Notes: generated by a model from the letters alone, not told the origin. 64,000 bases of DNA from Pseudanabaena galeata CCNP1313 (GCF_029910235.1 NZ_CP112874.1:682001-746000), one strand, 5' to 3'. Positions 8,935 through 17,642 are shown, counted from the first letter of the stretch. A program made the numbers and translations.

Positions 8935-9879
8935 ATGAGCAGAGCTAAATCTCCCTCGCCATCAGGGATTTCCACGCAATCTATTGTTTGGGCAGCGATC
9001 GGATGGGCAGCCCTAGCTCTAATGTTCTACCTGTTTTTTAATGCCCCAACCGATGGACCACATACAATCAAGCCTGCTGTAGAATGTGACAAAGCCGTAA
9101 CAGATCTATTCGTAAGACCCAATTGGTATCGATACGGAACGTATATTTTTCAAACTGTAGCGATCGCATGTTCAGGCATATTGTGTCTACGTAACTGGCG
9201 TAGTTCCAAAATCATTAGCGGTCGTAATGTTTGGCTAGGTTTAGGCATTGGTATCTTATCTTGGGGTATCGGTAATTTAATTTTTGGTTATCTAGATTTT
9301 CAATATCAAAGTGGATTGATTGCGGGTGGAGCCAAAGGCGCTAAGGATCTAGTCCAAACCTTTCCATCGATCGCCGATATCTTTTTCACAGCAACCTACG
9401 TGTTTTTGTCATGGGGAATGGCGATGTCCGTGATTGGGAGACGACTAAATCTCTATCCTAAACAATGGGCGATCGTCGGTGCTGTTGGGTTTACTGGGGT
9501 CGTCGTGGCGGCTTATGTTACTTTTGTCGTAGGTGGAGGGTTTTCTCTGGATACTGGGAAAATCCTGAATATTATTTATGCCCTTGGTGATATTTGGCTA
9601 CTAATTGTTGCGACCATTCTATTACTAGCTTTTTGGGGTGGTAAGGCAGCTCAATCTTGGCGCTTACTCGGCAGTGCTGGTATTGCCATGTTTTTTGGTG
9701 ATTTATGGTTTAACTACAGCATCAATACTGGTATCAGCAAAGTTTGTGAAGGCAAGCAATATCAAAGTGGTGAACCTGCTGAATTTTTCTGGATTCTTGC
9801 CTTTATTCTCTGGGGAATGGCTGCTGCTTTAGAGTTTGATTTATCTTCGCGACCAACATCCCGTAGCCGTAGAAGCTAG
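8935..9879 (+). CDS. Multi-pass membrane protein of unknown function
   Basis: A 314-residue protein with about eight hydrophobic segments: around residues 14-36, 63-83, 98-120, 145-165, 178-200, 212-236, 243-258 and 282-302. It has two conserved-looking Gly-rich loops (GLGIGILSWGIGNLIFGYLD and the C-terminal FILWGMAAALEFDL). The N-terminal tail is Ser-rich and cytoplasmic by the positive-inside pattern (MSRAKSPSPSG). Two Cys at about 51 and 262 lie in loops. No enzyme motif was recognised. It may be a cyanobacterial orphan sensor-like membrane module. Confidence 0.6.
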   Translation: MSRAKSPSPSGISTQSIVWAAIGWAALALMFYLFFNAPTDGPHTIKPAVECDKAVTDLFVRPNWYRYGTYIFQTVAIACSGILCLRNWRSSKIISGRNVWLGLGIGILSWGIGNLIFGYLDFQYQSGLIAGGAKGAKDLVQTFPSIADIFFTATYVFLSWGMAMSVIGRRLNLYPKQWAIVGAVGFTGVVVAAYVTFVVGGGFSLDTGKILNIIYALGDIWLLIVATILLLAFWGGKAAQSWRLLGSAGIAMFFGDLWFNYSINTGISKVCEGKQYQSGEPAEFFWILAFILWGMAAALEFDLSSRPTSRSRRS

Positions 9880-9908
9880 TACACTACCTCTGAATTAACC
9901 TCAGTTTG

Positions 9909-10042
9909 GGTTAATTTCAAACTAACTCCTAGATTTCTGGATGCAAAACATTAAAAGCCTCGCTTCGCGAGGCTTTTAATGTTTTGCATCCTAGATAGGG
10001 TTCGCATCGGAACCCTATCTAGGATGAGGTTTGAAATTAACC
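9909..10042. repeat. Family G three-way-junction palindrome
   Basis: The outer arms GGTTAATTTCAAACT (9909) and AGGTTTGAAATTAACC (ending 10042) enclose two hairpins. One is built on GGATGCAAAACATTAAAAGC with a CTTCG loop, the other on TAGATAGGGTTC / GAACCCTATCTA. A half copy (AGTTTGAAATTAACTCAAAC) recurs near 23620. The whole interval 9880-10432 is occupied by repeats and holds no gene. Confidence 0.75.
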
Positions 10043-10044
10043 TG

Positions 10045-10155
10045 ATGTCAGTTCGACGAAAGCGAAAAATGGTAAGAATCGCTTAGCGATTCTTACCATT
10101 TTTCACCATTTGCGTCGTGCGAAGCACGACGCAAATGGCGATATCGAACTCACGT
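10045..10155. mobile_element. Family B element, copy 3
   Basis: The 111-bp element in reverse orientation. Its GC hairpin reads CATTTGCGTCGTGC / GCACGACGCAAATG: both strands changed relative to other copies, so pairing is kept. No clean target duplication is visible; it abuts family G on the left and the hairpin at 10158-10191 (AGAGTGGCGC / GCGCCACTCT) on the right. Confidence 0.83.
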
Positions 10156-10209
10156 TAAAAAAGAGTGGCGCTTAGCGCCACTCTTTTTAAGAAGTCCCTT
10201 TTTTAATCA

Positions 10210-10325
10210 GCAATTCTCATTACTAAAATCTTTTTTTAGAAAGCCCGCCAACGGTGGGCTTTCTAAAAACAAATTTTAATGTTTCCAACGCCTTTGGCGT
10301 TGGAAACATTAAAATCTAGTTCATA
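10210..10325. repeat. Family A element, copy 2 (right end lost)
   Basis: It starts CAGCAATTCTCATTA and holds the hairpins GAAAGCCCGCC / GGTGGGCTTTC and GTTTCCAACGCC / GGCGTTGGAAAC. The expected complementary right arm is missing, and a family D element begins in its place at 10324. Confidence 0.72.
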
Positions 10326-10415
10326 TAGCAATCCTAAATAGGTTATGAGAGTTCGCCCCGAAAGGGCGCACTCTCACAACACTCAAAATCTTACAACTCA
10401 TTTAGGAGCGCTATA
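10324..10415. repeat. Family D palindrome, copy 1
   Basis: TATAGCAATCCTAAATAGG at one end and CATTTAGGAGCGCTATA at the other enclose a GAGAGTTCGCCCC / GGGCGCACTCTC hairpin. It matches the copy at 15490-15580. Confidence 0.75.
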
Positions 10416-10432
10416 GTAAGACTTCCTGTTTT

Positions 10433-11125
10433 TTAATAAGCCCCATTTCCCTTGGGAAAAATCACCACTAAAATAGTTTTAAAGATTAAATGTATATCAA
10501 GCCAAAGGCTCATGAGCTTAACATAACTGGCATCCATCTGGACTCGCTTTGCATAGGGAATATCATTACGCCCCGAAACTTGCCATAGTCCCGCAATACC
10601 AGGTCGAACGCTAAGTACTCGATCAATAGCTGAACCATATTTACTAAGTTCAGCTTGTACTAGTGGTCTTGGACCAACCACACTCATATCACCCATGAGT
10701 ACATTCCAAAATTGAGGCAGCTCATCCAAACTAGTTGTCCTCAAGAACTTACCAATTTTAGTAATCCGAGGATCATGTTTGAGTTTAAAAGATGCTTCGT
10801 ATTCCGCTCGGCTAATTGGACAAGCGTTTAAATAATCTTCTAGAGCTTGATCAGCACCATTAATCATCGTTCTAAACTTAATACAATTAAATTTAGAACC
10901 ATTTATACCAACTCTAGGATGAATATATAAAACCGAGCCAGGAGAGCTAATGAAAACCAACAACGTAATTGCTAGATAAATTGGTGAAAACGCTGTTAGA
11001 ACAATTGATGCAAATACGATATCAAAGACTCTTTTTCCCCAAGTCGCATAATGATCTGTACGATCTGTAACCGATTTCTTTGTACGGAGGCTAACTTGAC
11101 TATTTGCTTTGCTTCTAGTAATCAT
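10433..11125 (-). CDS. Bacterial sugar-phosphate transferase (polyprenyl-P glycosyl-1-P transferase)
   Basis: Transfers a sugar-1-phosphate to undecaprenyl phosphate to start exopolysaccharide or O-antigen units at the inner membrane. A 230-residue, single-domain form (PF02397 type). It has an N-terminal hydrophobic helix (VFDIVFASIVLTAFSPIYLA), IKFRTM, DPRITKIGKFLRTTSLDELP, then GDMSVVGPRPLV and the signature VRPGIAGLWQVSGRND. I chose the ATG at 11125 because the longer GTG start at 11146 would leave only 20 bases before the divergent holA start. It may supply the glycan machinery together with the genes at 1-2.2 kb and 34-37 kb, but no operon links them. Confidence 0.9.
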   Translation of the reverse strand: MITRSKANSQVSLRTKKSVTDRTDHYATWGKRVFDIVFASIVLTAFSPIYLAITLLVFISSPGSVLYIHPRVGINGSKFNCIKFRTMINGADQALEDYLNACPISRAEYEASFKLKHDPRITKIGKFLRTTSLDELPQFWNVLMGDMSVVGPRPLVQAELSKYGSAIDRVLSVRPGIAGLWQVSGRNDIPYAKRVQMDASYVKLMSLWLDIHLIFKTILVVIFPKGNGAY

Positions 11126-11166
11126 CAAATCTCTACACCACACCACATAGTTGAACTAATCATACA

Positions 11167-12150
11167 ATGCCTGTCTACTTTTATTGGGGCGATGACGACT
11201 ATCAAATTTCTCAAGCAGTTAAAAAACTGATAGATACCCATATTGATCCGATGTGGCGAGATTTTAATTATGCAAAAATCAATGCTACGGGGGATCTTGA
11301 GGTAATGGACGGATTAAACCAAGCGGTAACTTCGCCCTTTGGGATGGGTAGTCGCTTAACTTGGCTTGCCGATACTGCGATCGCCCAACGATGCGCGGAA
11401 TCATTACTAGCAGAGTTAGAAAGAACTTTTAATCATTTACCTGTAGACTCCTACATCTTGTTTACATCATCAAATAAGCCTGATGGGAGAGCCAAATCTA
11501 CCAAGTTATTGCAGAAGTATGCCCAGATTTTAGAGTTTTCGTTAATCCCTCCTTGGAAAACCGATGCGATCGCTCAATTAGTGAAACAAGCTGCAGCAGA
11601 AATTGATTTAAAAATAGCATCAGATGGCATAGATTTACTAGTTGATGCGATTGGCAATGATACCCGCCGACTGACAATGGAGTTGCAAAAGTTGCAATTA
11701 TCACATTATGGAAAAACAAAGCCACTTACCGCTAAAGAGATTTCCCCATTAGTGCAAGCTTCGGCTCACAATAGTTTGCAATTAGCAAGTGCTATTCGCT
11801 CAGCAAATACTAGTCAAGCACTCTCATTGATTGCCGAACTACTGCGAAATAATGAAGTAGGTTTGCGGATCTGTGCAACTTTAGTAGGGCAATTTCGCAC
11901 ATGGCTCTGGATTAAATTGATGCAAGAATCGGGAGAGCGAGATGATAAGGCGATCGCTGATGCTGCCGAAATTGGCAATCCTAAGCGCGTTTATTTCTTG
12001 AAACAGGAAGTTCAGGGGCTAAATAGTCAAAAGCTGATGCGATCGCTAAGCATTTTGTTGAGGCTAGAAGCTGATCTCAAGCATGGCAAAGATGAAACCG
12101 CGACATTGCAAACGGCAATTATTGAGTTATGCCAAGCAATGACCAAATAG
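11167..12150 (+). CDS. holA: DNA polymerase III delta subunit
   Basis: The clamp-loader wrench subunit that opens the beta sliding clamp. 327 residues, normal length. The N-terminus MPVYFYWGDDDYQISQAVKKL is the typical delta opening (degenerate Walker A region), followed by TSPFGMGSRLTWL, and KPDGRAKSTKLL near residue 108. The C-terminal collar domain includes LLRNNEVGLRICATLVGQFR. The gene is followed by aroB on the same strand, possibly co-transcribed. The start is only 41 bases from the divergent sugar transferase ATG. Confidence 0.93.
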   Translation: MPVYFYWGDDDYQISQAVKKLIDTHIDPMWRDFNYAKINATGDLEVMDGLNQAVTSPFGMGSRLTWLADTAIAQRCAESLLAELERTFNHLPVDSYILFTSSNKPDGRAKSTKLLQKYAQILEFSLIPPWKTDAIAQLVKQAAAEIDLKIASDGIDLLVDAIGNDTRRLTMELQKLQLSHYGKTKPLTAKEISPLVQASAHNSLQLASAIRSANTSQALSLIAELLRNNEVGLRICATLVGQFRTWLWIKLMQESGERDDKAIADAAEIGNPKRVYFLKQEVQGLNSQKLMRSLSILLRLEADLKHGKDETATLQTAIIELCQAMTK

Positions 12151-12240
12151 TGAACAATGGGCTTAAGCCCATTGCCTGTAATAACAGAAATGGCAACACG
12201 ATCGCTGCTACGATCAAACCTAGATCATTTACTTAGAAAT

Positions 12241-13371
12241 ATGTCCGAAAATTCCGCAACAGTTACCGTTGCACTTAATGGCGATCAGCAGCCTAATCGC
12301 AGTTATGAGATTGCGATCGCTTCTCACAGTCTCAAAAACTTAGGCGAAAAGTTAGTAGAAATTGGTTTAGGCAAAAAAAGCAAAAAAGTCCTGATTGTCT
12401 CAAATCCAGTCATTTATAAACATTATGGCGAGATTGTCCTAACATCCCTGTCTAAATCAGGGTTTGATGTGGCGCACTTGATTCTGCCAGCAGGTGAACG
12501 CTTTAAAACTGCAAATTCACTTCAAAAGATATATGATGCAGCACTTTCACATCGTTTAGAACGCTCATCGATGATTGTTGCGCTTGGTGGCGGAGTAATT
12601 GGCGATATGTCAGGCTATGCGGCGGCGACTTGGCTAAGGGGAATCGATCTTGTCCAAGTACCAACTACGCTCTTAGCAATGGTAGATTCCGCGATCGGTG
12701 GAAAGACGGGAATCAACCATCCACAGGGCAAAAACCTAATTGGGGCTTTCTATCAGCCTCGCCTCGTTTGGGTTGATCCTGAAGTGCTAAAAACTTTACC
12801 TGCCCGTGAATTTCGCTCAGCAATGGCTGAGGTAATTAAGTACGGCGTAATCTGGGATCGGGAATTATTTGATTTATTGGCTAAGTGCGATCGCCTCGAT
12901 CAGTTGCGCTATATTTCCTCAGAATTACTCCAAACGATTTTGTACCGTTGTGCTAAAGCCAAAGCCGAAGTCGTATCCAAGGATGAGAAAGAAGGAAATC
13001 TTCGCGCCATTCTTAACTATGGTCATACTGTTGGTCACGCGATCGAATCAGTTACCAATTATCGTCTCTACAATCATGGCGAAGCCGTTGGTTTAGGCAT
13101 GGTCATTGCGGGTGCGATCGCTGTCGATCTGGGTCTATGGACTGAAGCCGATCAAGCTCAACAGGTTGCACTGATCACCAAAACTCGACTACCACAAACT
13201 TTACCTGCGGATATTGATTTAGATGCAATTATTGAGTCCCTATCCACCGATAAAAAAGTTGAAGCTGGTCAAGTTCGCTTCATTTTGCCAACGGCGATCG
13301 GATCGGTAACGCTTAGCGATCGGGTAACCTCAGCTATGGTTAACCAAAATTTACGAAAAATGATGGCATAG
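12241..13371 (+). CDS. aroB: 3-dehydroquinate synthase
   Basis: Second step of the shikimate pathway: DAHP to 3-dehydroquinate, NAD- and metal-dependent. The NAD loop/core is [18 protein letters not shown], followed by [27 protein letters not shown]. The metal-binding His lie in [11 protein letters not shown] and [11 protein letters not shown]. The frame is open from 12157, only 6 bases after holA. The ATG at 12241 gives 376 residues, close to the usual family length, so the upstream 28 codons are probably untranslated; that choice is inference. No strong Shine-Dalgarno sequence is seen at either start. Confidence 0.95.
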   Translation: MSENSATVTVALNGDQQPNRSYEIAIASHSLKNLGEKLVEIGLGKKSKKVLIVSNPVIYKHYGEIVLTSLSKSGFDVAHLILPAGERFKTANSLQKIYDAALSHRLERSSMIVALGGGVIGDMSGYAAATWLRGIDLVQVPTTLLAMVDSAIGGKTGINHPQGKNLIGAFYQPRLVWVDPEVLKTLPAREFRSAMAEVIKYGVIWDRELFDLLAKCDRLDQLRYISSELLQTILYRCAKAKAEVVSKDEKEGNLRAILNYGHTVGHAIESVTNYRLYNHGEAVGLGMVIAGAIAVDLGLWTEADQAQQVALITKTRLPQTLPADIDLDAIIESLSTDKKVEAGQVRFILPTAIGSVTLSDRVTSAMVNQNLRKMMA

Positions 13372-13374
13372 TAC

Positions 13375-13403
13375 TTGACACATGAAGTGGTAGTTCGTAC
13401 TAT
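13375..13403 (+). promoter_or_regulatory. Sigma70-type promoter for infC
   Basis: TTGACA at 13375-13380, 17 bases, then TACTAT at 13398-13403. This near-consensus promoter sits just after the aroB stop and implies an infC leader of about 140 bases. Confidence 0.6.
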
Positions 13404-13549
13404 ACTTAAACGTTTATGTCAAGCAAAAAACTGCTAAGCTGAAGTATATCCAAAACTTAATTTGCATATATTGCTTAGCATAGGCATATATTTGTAAACC
13501 ATTAGTAATTTAAACCAATACCCCCAAGAGTCTAGACAACAGAGATTTC

Positions 13550-14074
13550 ATGACTAAAAAGCCAATTAAAGACCTTCCCCAAATCAACGAACGCATCAGA
13601 TATCCAAAAATTCGAGTCATTGATATGGAGGGGGAGCAACTCGGCATCCTAACCCCCAAAGAAGCCTTGAAGATGGCTGAAGAAAAAGAGCTAGACCTTG
13701 TATTAGTAAGCGACAAGGCTGACCCTCCTGTTTGTCGGATCATGGACTACGGCAAATTTAAGTTTGAGCAAGAGAAGAAGGCGCGTGAAGCTCGCAAAAA
13801 GCAACATACCTCTGATGTCAAAGAAGTGAAGATGCGTTACAAGATTGAAGAACATGACTACAAAGTGCGAATCAATCATGCTGAACGCTTCTTAAAAGAA
13901 GGTGACAAGGTTAAAGCTACTGTGATGTTTCGTGGCCGTGAGATTCAACACGTTGATCTTGCGGAAGTTTTGTTAAATCGTATGGCTAGCGATCTAGAGT
14001 CTGTTGCGGAGATTCAACAATATCCTAAACGCGAAGGAAGAAACATCACGATGTTGATGGCTCCCAAAAAATAA
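13550..14074 (+). CDS. infC: Translation initiation factor IF-3
   Basis: Binds the 30S subunit, prevents early 50S joining and checks the start codon. 174 residues, normal bacterial length. It has the N-domain [21 protein letters not shown], linker [15 protein letters not shown] and C-domain [22 protein letters not shown], and ends [14 protein letters not shown]. The start is ATG, not the rare AUU used by E. coli infC for autoregulation. Here the gene is monocistronic, with its own promoter and two terminators downstream, not joined to rpmI-rplT. Confidence 0.97.
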   Translation: MTKKPIKDLPQINERIRYPKIRVIDMEGEQLGILTPKEALKMAEEKELDLVLVSDKADPPVCRIMDYGKFKFEQEKKAREARKKQHTSDVKEVKMRYKIEEHDYKVRINHAERFLKEGDKVKATVMFRGREIQHVDLAEVLLNRMASDLESVAEIQQYPKREGRNITMLMAPKK

Positions 14075-14076
14075 TC

Positions 14077-14153
14077 AAAACGCCTCTTTTTACGAGGCGT
14101 TTTAAAACTCAAAATAGGCAGTGAATAGATTTGCTATTCACTGCCTATTTTTT
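14077..14153 (+). terminator. Tandem terminators after infC
   Basis: Two hairpins in series. The first, AAAACGCCTC / GAGGCGTTTT, is at 14077-14103. The second, AAAATAGGCAGTGAATAG with its complement, spans 14111-14151 and ends in a T run. Confidence 0.8.
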
Positions 14154-14172
14154 CATGCTGATTTTTGGAAAT

Positions 14173-14454
14173 TATAGCAATGTAAGTTTTCTTAACGTCA
14201 TTTCGACGAAAGCGAAAAATGGTAAGAATCGCTTAGCGATTCTTACCATTTTTCGTCATTTGCGGCGTGCTTCGCATGACGCAAATGGCTATATCGAACT
14301 CACGTTTTCTTAGAACATCAAACCCAAAAGATGAGTGGCGGAGCTTTGCGCCACTCATCTTTTGGGTTTTGACTTTTCAAAAGAGTAATGGCGGCACTTT
14401 GCGCCGCCATTACTCTTTTGGGTTTGATCATAAAGCAAAACTTGCGTTGCTATA
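14173..14454. repeat. Family E palindrome, copy 1, interrupted by family B
   Basis: The outer ends TATAGCAATGTAAGTTTT (14173) and AAAACTTGCGTTGCTATA (ending 14454) match the uninterrupted copy at 23347-23463. Inside are the hairpins CCCAAAAGATGAGTGGCG and CAAAAGAGTAATGGCGGC with their complements. A family B element was inserted at 14195-14305. Confidence 0.8.
14195..14305. mobile_element. Family B element, copy 4, inside family E
   Basis: A 111-bp element flanked by the direct repeat TTTCTTA (14188-14194 and 14306-14312). Deleting it with one repeat restores the family E sequence seen at 23347, which is strong evidence that it inserted as a unit. No gene is seen at 14075-14467. Confidence 0.9.
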
Positions 14455-14467
14455 TTGGCAGAATCAA

Positions 14468-15325
14468 TTAGGGAGCAGGAGGCAATAGCGTAAATGGAGG
14501 TGTGGTTGTTTGAGGGGGGGTAGGTGTGGTTGCAGCAGGTGCGGAGTCAGCAGGTTGATTAGGATCTACAGCACCAACAACAGGAGCGCCTACAGCACGT
14601 AATACTTCGACTCCATTTTGCTGCAAGACTACAATAGGAGGCTCAGCGTTGGTGTCAATTCGCTTAACCAATACTCTACCGTTAGAAATCATCTGACCTG
14701 CTTTGACATAACGGGATGTTGGCTCACCAAAGGCATTGATGATGGCGTAAATTGTGCCTGAAACCTCAACAGTACCTGTGATTTTTGTGCCTTCAGCAGC
14801 TTTTGTGTCAGGTGGAGTGACTTTGTTCGGACGGTTTGATGTTCTCACTACTACAGCGGCACGAAGATTGGGGGGGGCTTTAGGCTTTTCCAGTAAGGTT
14901 TCTAATTTTGGTACTGGATTAATCACTGTACTGGTGAAGGGATCGCGAGACTGCTTAGAGTCAACACCAATTTTCTGTTCTAGTTCCTCAACCCTTGCTT
15001 GCTTATCAGTTGTAGCAATAAGCTCCTGCGTTTTTTGCCCAGTAACAAAAGGAGCGTTAAAAGTCGGCGGAGCAGTGGGTTCAACAGGTTTTGCAGCAGT
15101 AGTTGTAGGGCTGCTACCAGCACGAGTAGGCAATGGCTGTCCCGATTCTGCAAGTGCTCTCATTTGATCGCAGTCTGTGCCTGCATCAAACAGGGCTTCT
15201 TTGATAACGCCTTGTCTCGCCTCTCGTGCTGTACTGATTGTACATTTGACTGGTGCACCCTCACCGCAAGCACTAAGGATTGTAGTAACGCTAAGAATCA
15301 CGCCAGCTAGGTAATAAATACGCAT
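14468..15325 (-). CDS. Proline-rich lipoprotein, PilP/GspC-like C-terminal domain possible
   Basis: 285 residues with a short lipoprotein signal and a lipobox-like ILSAC at 16-20 (Cys20), so probably membrane-anchored. Residues 60-180 are Pro/Thr-rich and disordered-looking, containing an SRDPFTS motif like the RDPF of PilP. Residues 185-255 form a compact beta domain (GTIYAIINAFGEPTSRYVKA, then ISNGRVLVKRI and PPIVVLQQNGVEVLRAVG). This resembles the homology-region domain of type IV pilus and type II secretion proteins. The tail is Pro/Thr-rich. No pilus genes are adjacent, so the role stays open. Confidence 0.55.
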   Translation of the reverse strand: MRIYYLAGVILSVTTILSACGEGAPVKCTISTAREARQGVIKEALFDAGTDCDQMRALAESGQPLPTRAGSSPTTTAAKPVEPTAPPTFNAPFVTGQKTQELIATTDKQARVEELEQKIGVDSKQSRDPFTSTVINPVPKLETLLEKPKAPPNLRAAVVVRTSNRPNKVTPPDTKAAEGTKITGTVEVSGTIYAIINAFGEPTSRYVKAGQMISNGRVLVKRIDTNAEPPIVVLQQNGVEVLRAVGAPVVGAVDPNQPADSAPAATTPTPPQTTTPPFTLLPPAP

Positions 15326-15489
15326 AATTAAAGTTCCTCTGCTGCCTACTTGGTTTTCGGTACAGCGTCATCCGAATTTTGTCGATTTTGACTGCAAGAT
15401 AGTAAAGCATTATGGTAATTTTGGCAATCATTAACAAGACATAACATCAAGTTTCATTATATTTCTACGAGTTGTCGCACTGTAGGTTC

Positions 15490-15580
15490 TATAGCAATCC
15501 TAAATAGGTTGTGAGAGTGCGCCCCGAAGGGGCGCACTCTCACAACCCTCAAAATCCTACAACTCATTTAGGAGCGCTAC
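15490..15580. repeat. Family D palindrome, copy 2
   Basis: The ends TATAGCAATCCTAAATAGG and CATTTAGGAGCGCTA enclose a near-perfect GTTGTGAGAGTGCGCCCC hairpin with a GAA loop. It fills part of the 15326-15639 gap, which otherwise shows nothing. Confidence 0.78.
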
Positions 15581-15639
15581 AAAGCGCTGTCAGTAGATGT
15601 CCTCTATACTTTTAGTAATAGCTATTGCTGGAGAAATTT

Positions 15640-16287
15640 GTGGAAATTACATCTGAAGTGTATCAAGGTCAATTTGGTGAATTTACGATTACAAAAGATG
15701 ATCGCCTTAGCGTAATTATCTATCGCAGTGCTTTGGCGATCGCGGCTTTATGTTTTAGCCTAGGAGTTATGTTAGTGCTATGGCAACCCAATAATCCTAG
15801 TATTTTAAATTGGTTGACTTGGGTGTATTTCGGGTTTTCTATCGGGTTAGGTGTTGCGCTCTGGACGATTCATATTTATCTGGAATTGTTGCATCGAGTT
15901 TTGCAGATATTTTGGGCGATCGGCGCGATCGCTTCGGTAGGTGTAGCGCTTTACTTTCCCGAACCTTTGGCGATCGCTGTTTATGAGCATCCAATTGCAC
16001 TGATTGGTGTTGGTTTCAGTTTTGCTGCACTAACAGGCATATTTTTTAAAGAGACTTTTTGTTTTAATCGCTTTGAAACTAAGTTTTTAGTACCTTTGGT
16101 TCCTGTGCTAATTCTTGGACATCTAGTGAATTTTTTAACTGTGGCGATCGAGCAAGGACTATTAGGTATTTGGGCAGTTTTGTTTGTAATCTTTGCACTG
16201 CGTAAAGTAACCCAAGAAATCCCCTCCGACATTGGCGATAAATCAGTATTTGCCTATCTCAAAGCTCAAAAGCAACAAGCAATTTAA
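15640..16287 (+). CDS. DUF2301 family integral membrane protein
   Basis: 215 residues and about six membrane segments after a short soluble start (EVYQGQFGEFTITKDDRLSVIIYRS). The N-terminal YQGQFGEF-type opening and overall layout match the cyanobacterial DUF2301 family, of unknown function. I chose GTG at 15640 because GGAG lies 7-8 bases before it; the frame is open from a TTG at 15625. Its right end is followed by the remnant Uma2 gene. Confidence 0.7.
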   Translation: MEITSEVYQGQFGEFTITKDDRLSVIIYRSALAIAALCFSLGVMLVLWQPNNPSILNWLTWVYFGFSIGLGVALWTIHIYLELLHRVLQIFWAIGAIASVGVALYFPEPLAIAVYEHPIALIGVGFSFAALTGIFFKETFCFNRFETKFLVPLVPVLILGHLVNFLTVAIEQGLLGIWAVLFVIFALRKVTQEIPSDIGDKSVFAYLKAQKQQAI

Positions 16288-16341
16288 TCCAGAGTTTCTA
16301 ATCAGAAAATCGAGCCAACCTGTGTATTGGAAAATAACCTG

Positions 16342-16605
16342 ATGATTTCTACTCCTGTTAAGACTTACACACCTGAAGAATACCTAGAGTTTGAGACTGC
16401 ATCTACAACTCGTAACGAAACAATTTCTAGTTTTCAGGAATATTTGTTAATCGATCAGGTAAAACCCCATGTAGAGCGTTATATTAAGCAATCAGAACAT
16501 CAATGGTTGTTTATCGAGTGTGACAATTTAGAAGATCGGTTTATGCTGTCATCCATTGGTGTTGAAATTTGCTTGGCAGATCTATACGAAAATATTGAGT
16601 TTTGA
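16342..16605 (+). pseudogene. Internally deleted Uma2-family (DUF820) endonuclease-like gene
   Basis: 87 residues. The beginning (STPVKTYTPEEYLEFETAS, then TTRNE) matches the start of Uma2 proteins. The rest (SSFQEYLLIDQVKPHVERYI, then HQWLFIECDNLED, IGVEICLADLYENIEF) matches their end. The middle, about 90-100 residues carrying the PD-(D/E)XK-type nuclease core, is missing without loss of frame. The normal family length is about 190. The product is probably inactive. The stop codon directly abuts the methyltransferase start. Confidence 0.8.
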
Positions 16606-17301
16606 ATGAATAAAGCTTTTACTTCGCAGGCTGATGAATGGACAGAGGCGATCGCCACGGTACAAAAGCGCTACGATCGCGAATATCGTAATGAGGCATT
16701 TGATTTGCCAGCAGAAGTCGAATCAATGCCACTGTTTCGAGAATGGGTGAGCCATACTTTGTCTAGTAAAATTGCCTCGCCGTTTTGGGAACTTGCCCAA
16801 TTTCAAAAAAATCAGCGTTGTTTAGATATTGGCTGTGGAGTTAGCTTTTTAATCTATCCTTGGCGTGATTGGGACGTGTTTTTTTATGGGCAGGAAATTA
16901 GCTTTGTGGCTAAGGATGCTCTAAATTCAAGAGGGTCACAGCTTAACTCCAAATTATTTAAGGGCGTGCAGCATGGAGCAGCCCACCAGTTAGGTTATGA
17001 AAATGGATTTTTTGATCGCGTGATTGCTACGGGTTTTAGTTGTTATTACCCCATTGAGTATTGGAAGTTGGTATTGCGTGAGGCAAAGCGGGTCTTAAAA
17101 CCCAATGGAGTGCTAATTTTTGATGCGATCGCCCCTGATTTAGAATTTGCCGAAAATTGGGCTATTTTAGAAACCTATCTTGGTGCTGAGGTATTTCTTA
17201 CGCCGCTTAATGAAATTACGGAGCTAGTGCAGTCGATGGGTGGCAAAATTACTGCCCAAAAAGACGGGTTGCTATTTTGTATGTATCGCGTTCAGTGGTA
17301 A
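16606..17301 (+). CDS. Class I SAM-dependent methyltransferase
   Basis: 231 residues. Motif I is CLDIGCGVSFLIYPW near residue 70. Motif II/III follow as FDRVIATGFSCYYPIEYW and EAKRVLKPNGVLIFDAIAPD. The N-terminus (QADEWTEAIATVQKRYDREY) is helical. The substrate is unknown. The ATG follows the Uma2 remnant's stop with no gap, so translation may be coupled to it. A hairpin at 17302-17338 ends the unit. Confidence 0.85.
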   Translation: MNKAFTSQADEWTEAIATVQKRYDREYRNEAFDLPAEVESMPLFREWVSHTLSSKIASPFWELAQFQKNQRCLDIGCGVSFLIYPWRDWDVFFYGQEISFVAKDALNSRGSQLNSKLFKGVQHGAAHQLGYENGFFDRVIATGFSCYYPIEYWKLVLREAKRVLKPNGVLIFDAIAPDLEFAENWAILETYLGAEVFLTPLNEITELVQSMGGKITAQKDGLLFCMYRVQW

Positions 17302-17338
17302 CTTGTTGAGAGTGGCACAATGCGCCACTCTCAACAAG
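17302..17338 (+). terminator. Hairpin after methyltransferase gene
   Basis: CTTGTTGAGAGTGGC and its complement GCCACTCTCAACAAG form a stem with a short loop (one mismatch near the loop). It begins at the methyltransferase stop and lies 16 bases before the next ATG. Confidence 0.6.
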
Positions 17339-17354
17339 TATTTGGTTTTTATTT

Positions 17355-17642
17355 ATGTCTGAAAATTCTCAAACAACGGGTGCTGATGCGATTGATGTGG
17401 CGATCGCCCAAGGGATTGATTTTGATGGCACACCCATTGATCCTAAAAAGCTTGATCTCTATAGCAGTGTCATGGCGCTTGAAGCAGGTCGTCAGCGCAG
17501 TGGCGTAACGAACACCATGCGATCGCGCATAGTCCGTATTGGCGCAAAACACATCCCTCAAGATGAACTCAATCAAAAATTATTAGATGCAGGCTTTGCC
17601 CCATTAAAGGATAAAGATATTGCCTATTTTTATAACAAATAA
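17355..17642 (+). CDS. Small cyanobacterial protein, DUF4090-like
   Basis: 95 residues, soluble. The core pattern is GIDFDGTPIDP, VMALEAGRQRSGVTNTMRSR, then IVRIGAKHIPQDELNQKL and GFAPLKDKDIAYFY. I recognise this from memory as the cyanobacterial DUF4090 family; the function is not known. A terminator follows at 17686-17728. Confidence 0.65.
   Translation: MSENSQTTGADAIDVAIAQGIDFDGTPIDPKKLDLYSSVMALEAGRQRSGVTNTMRSRIVRIGAKHIPQDELNQKLLDAGFAPLKDKDIAYFYNK

Noticed and set aside
14754-15167. Plus-strand ORF of 137 residues opposite the lipoprotein gene
   Set aside because: A low-complexity shadow of a Pro/Thr-rich gene; the minus-strand reading has a lipobox and a folded domain.
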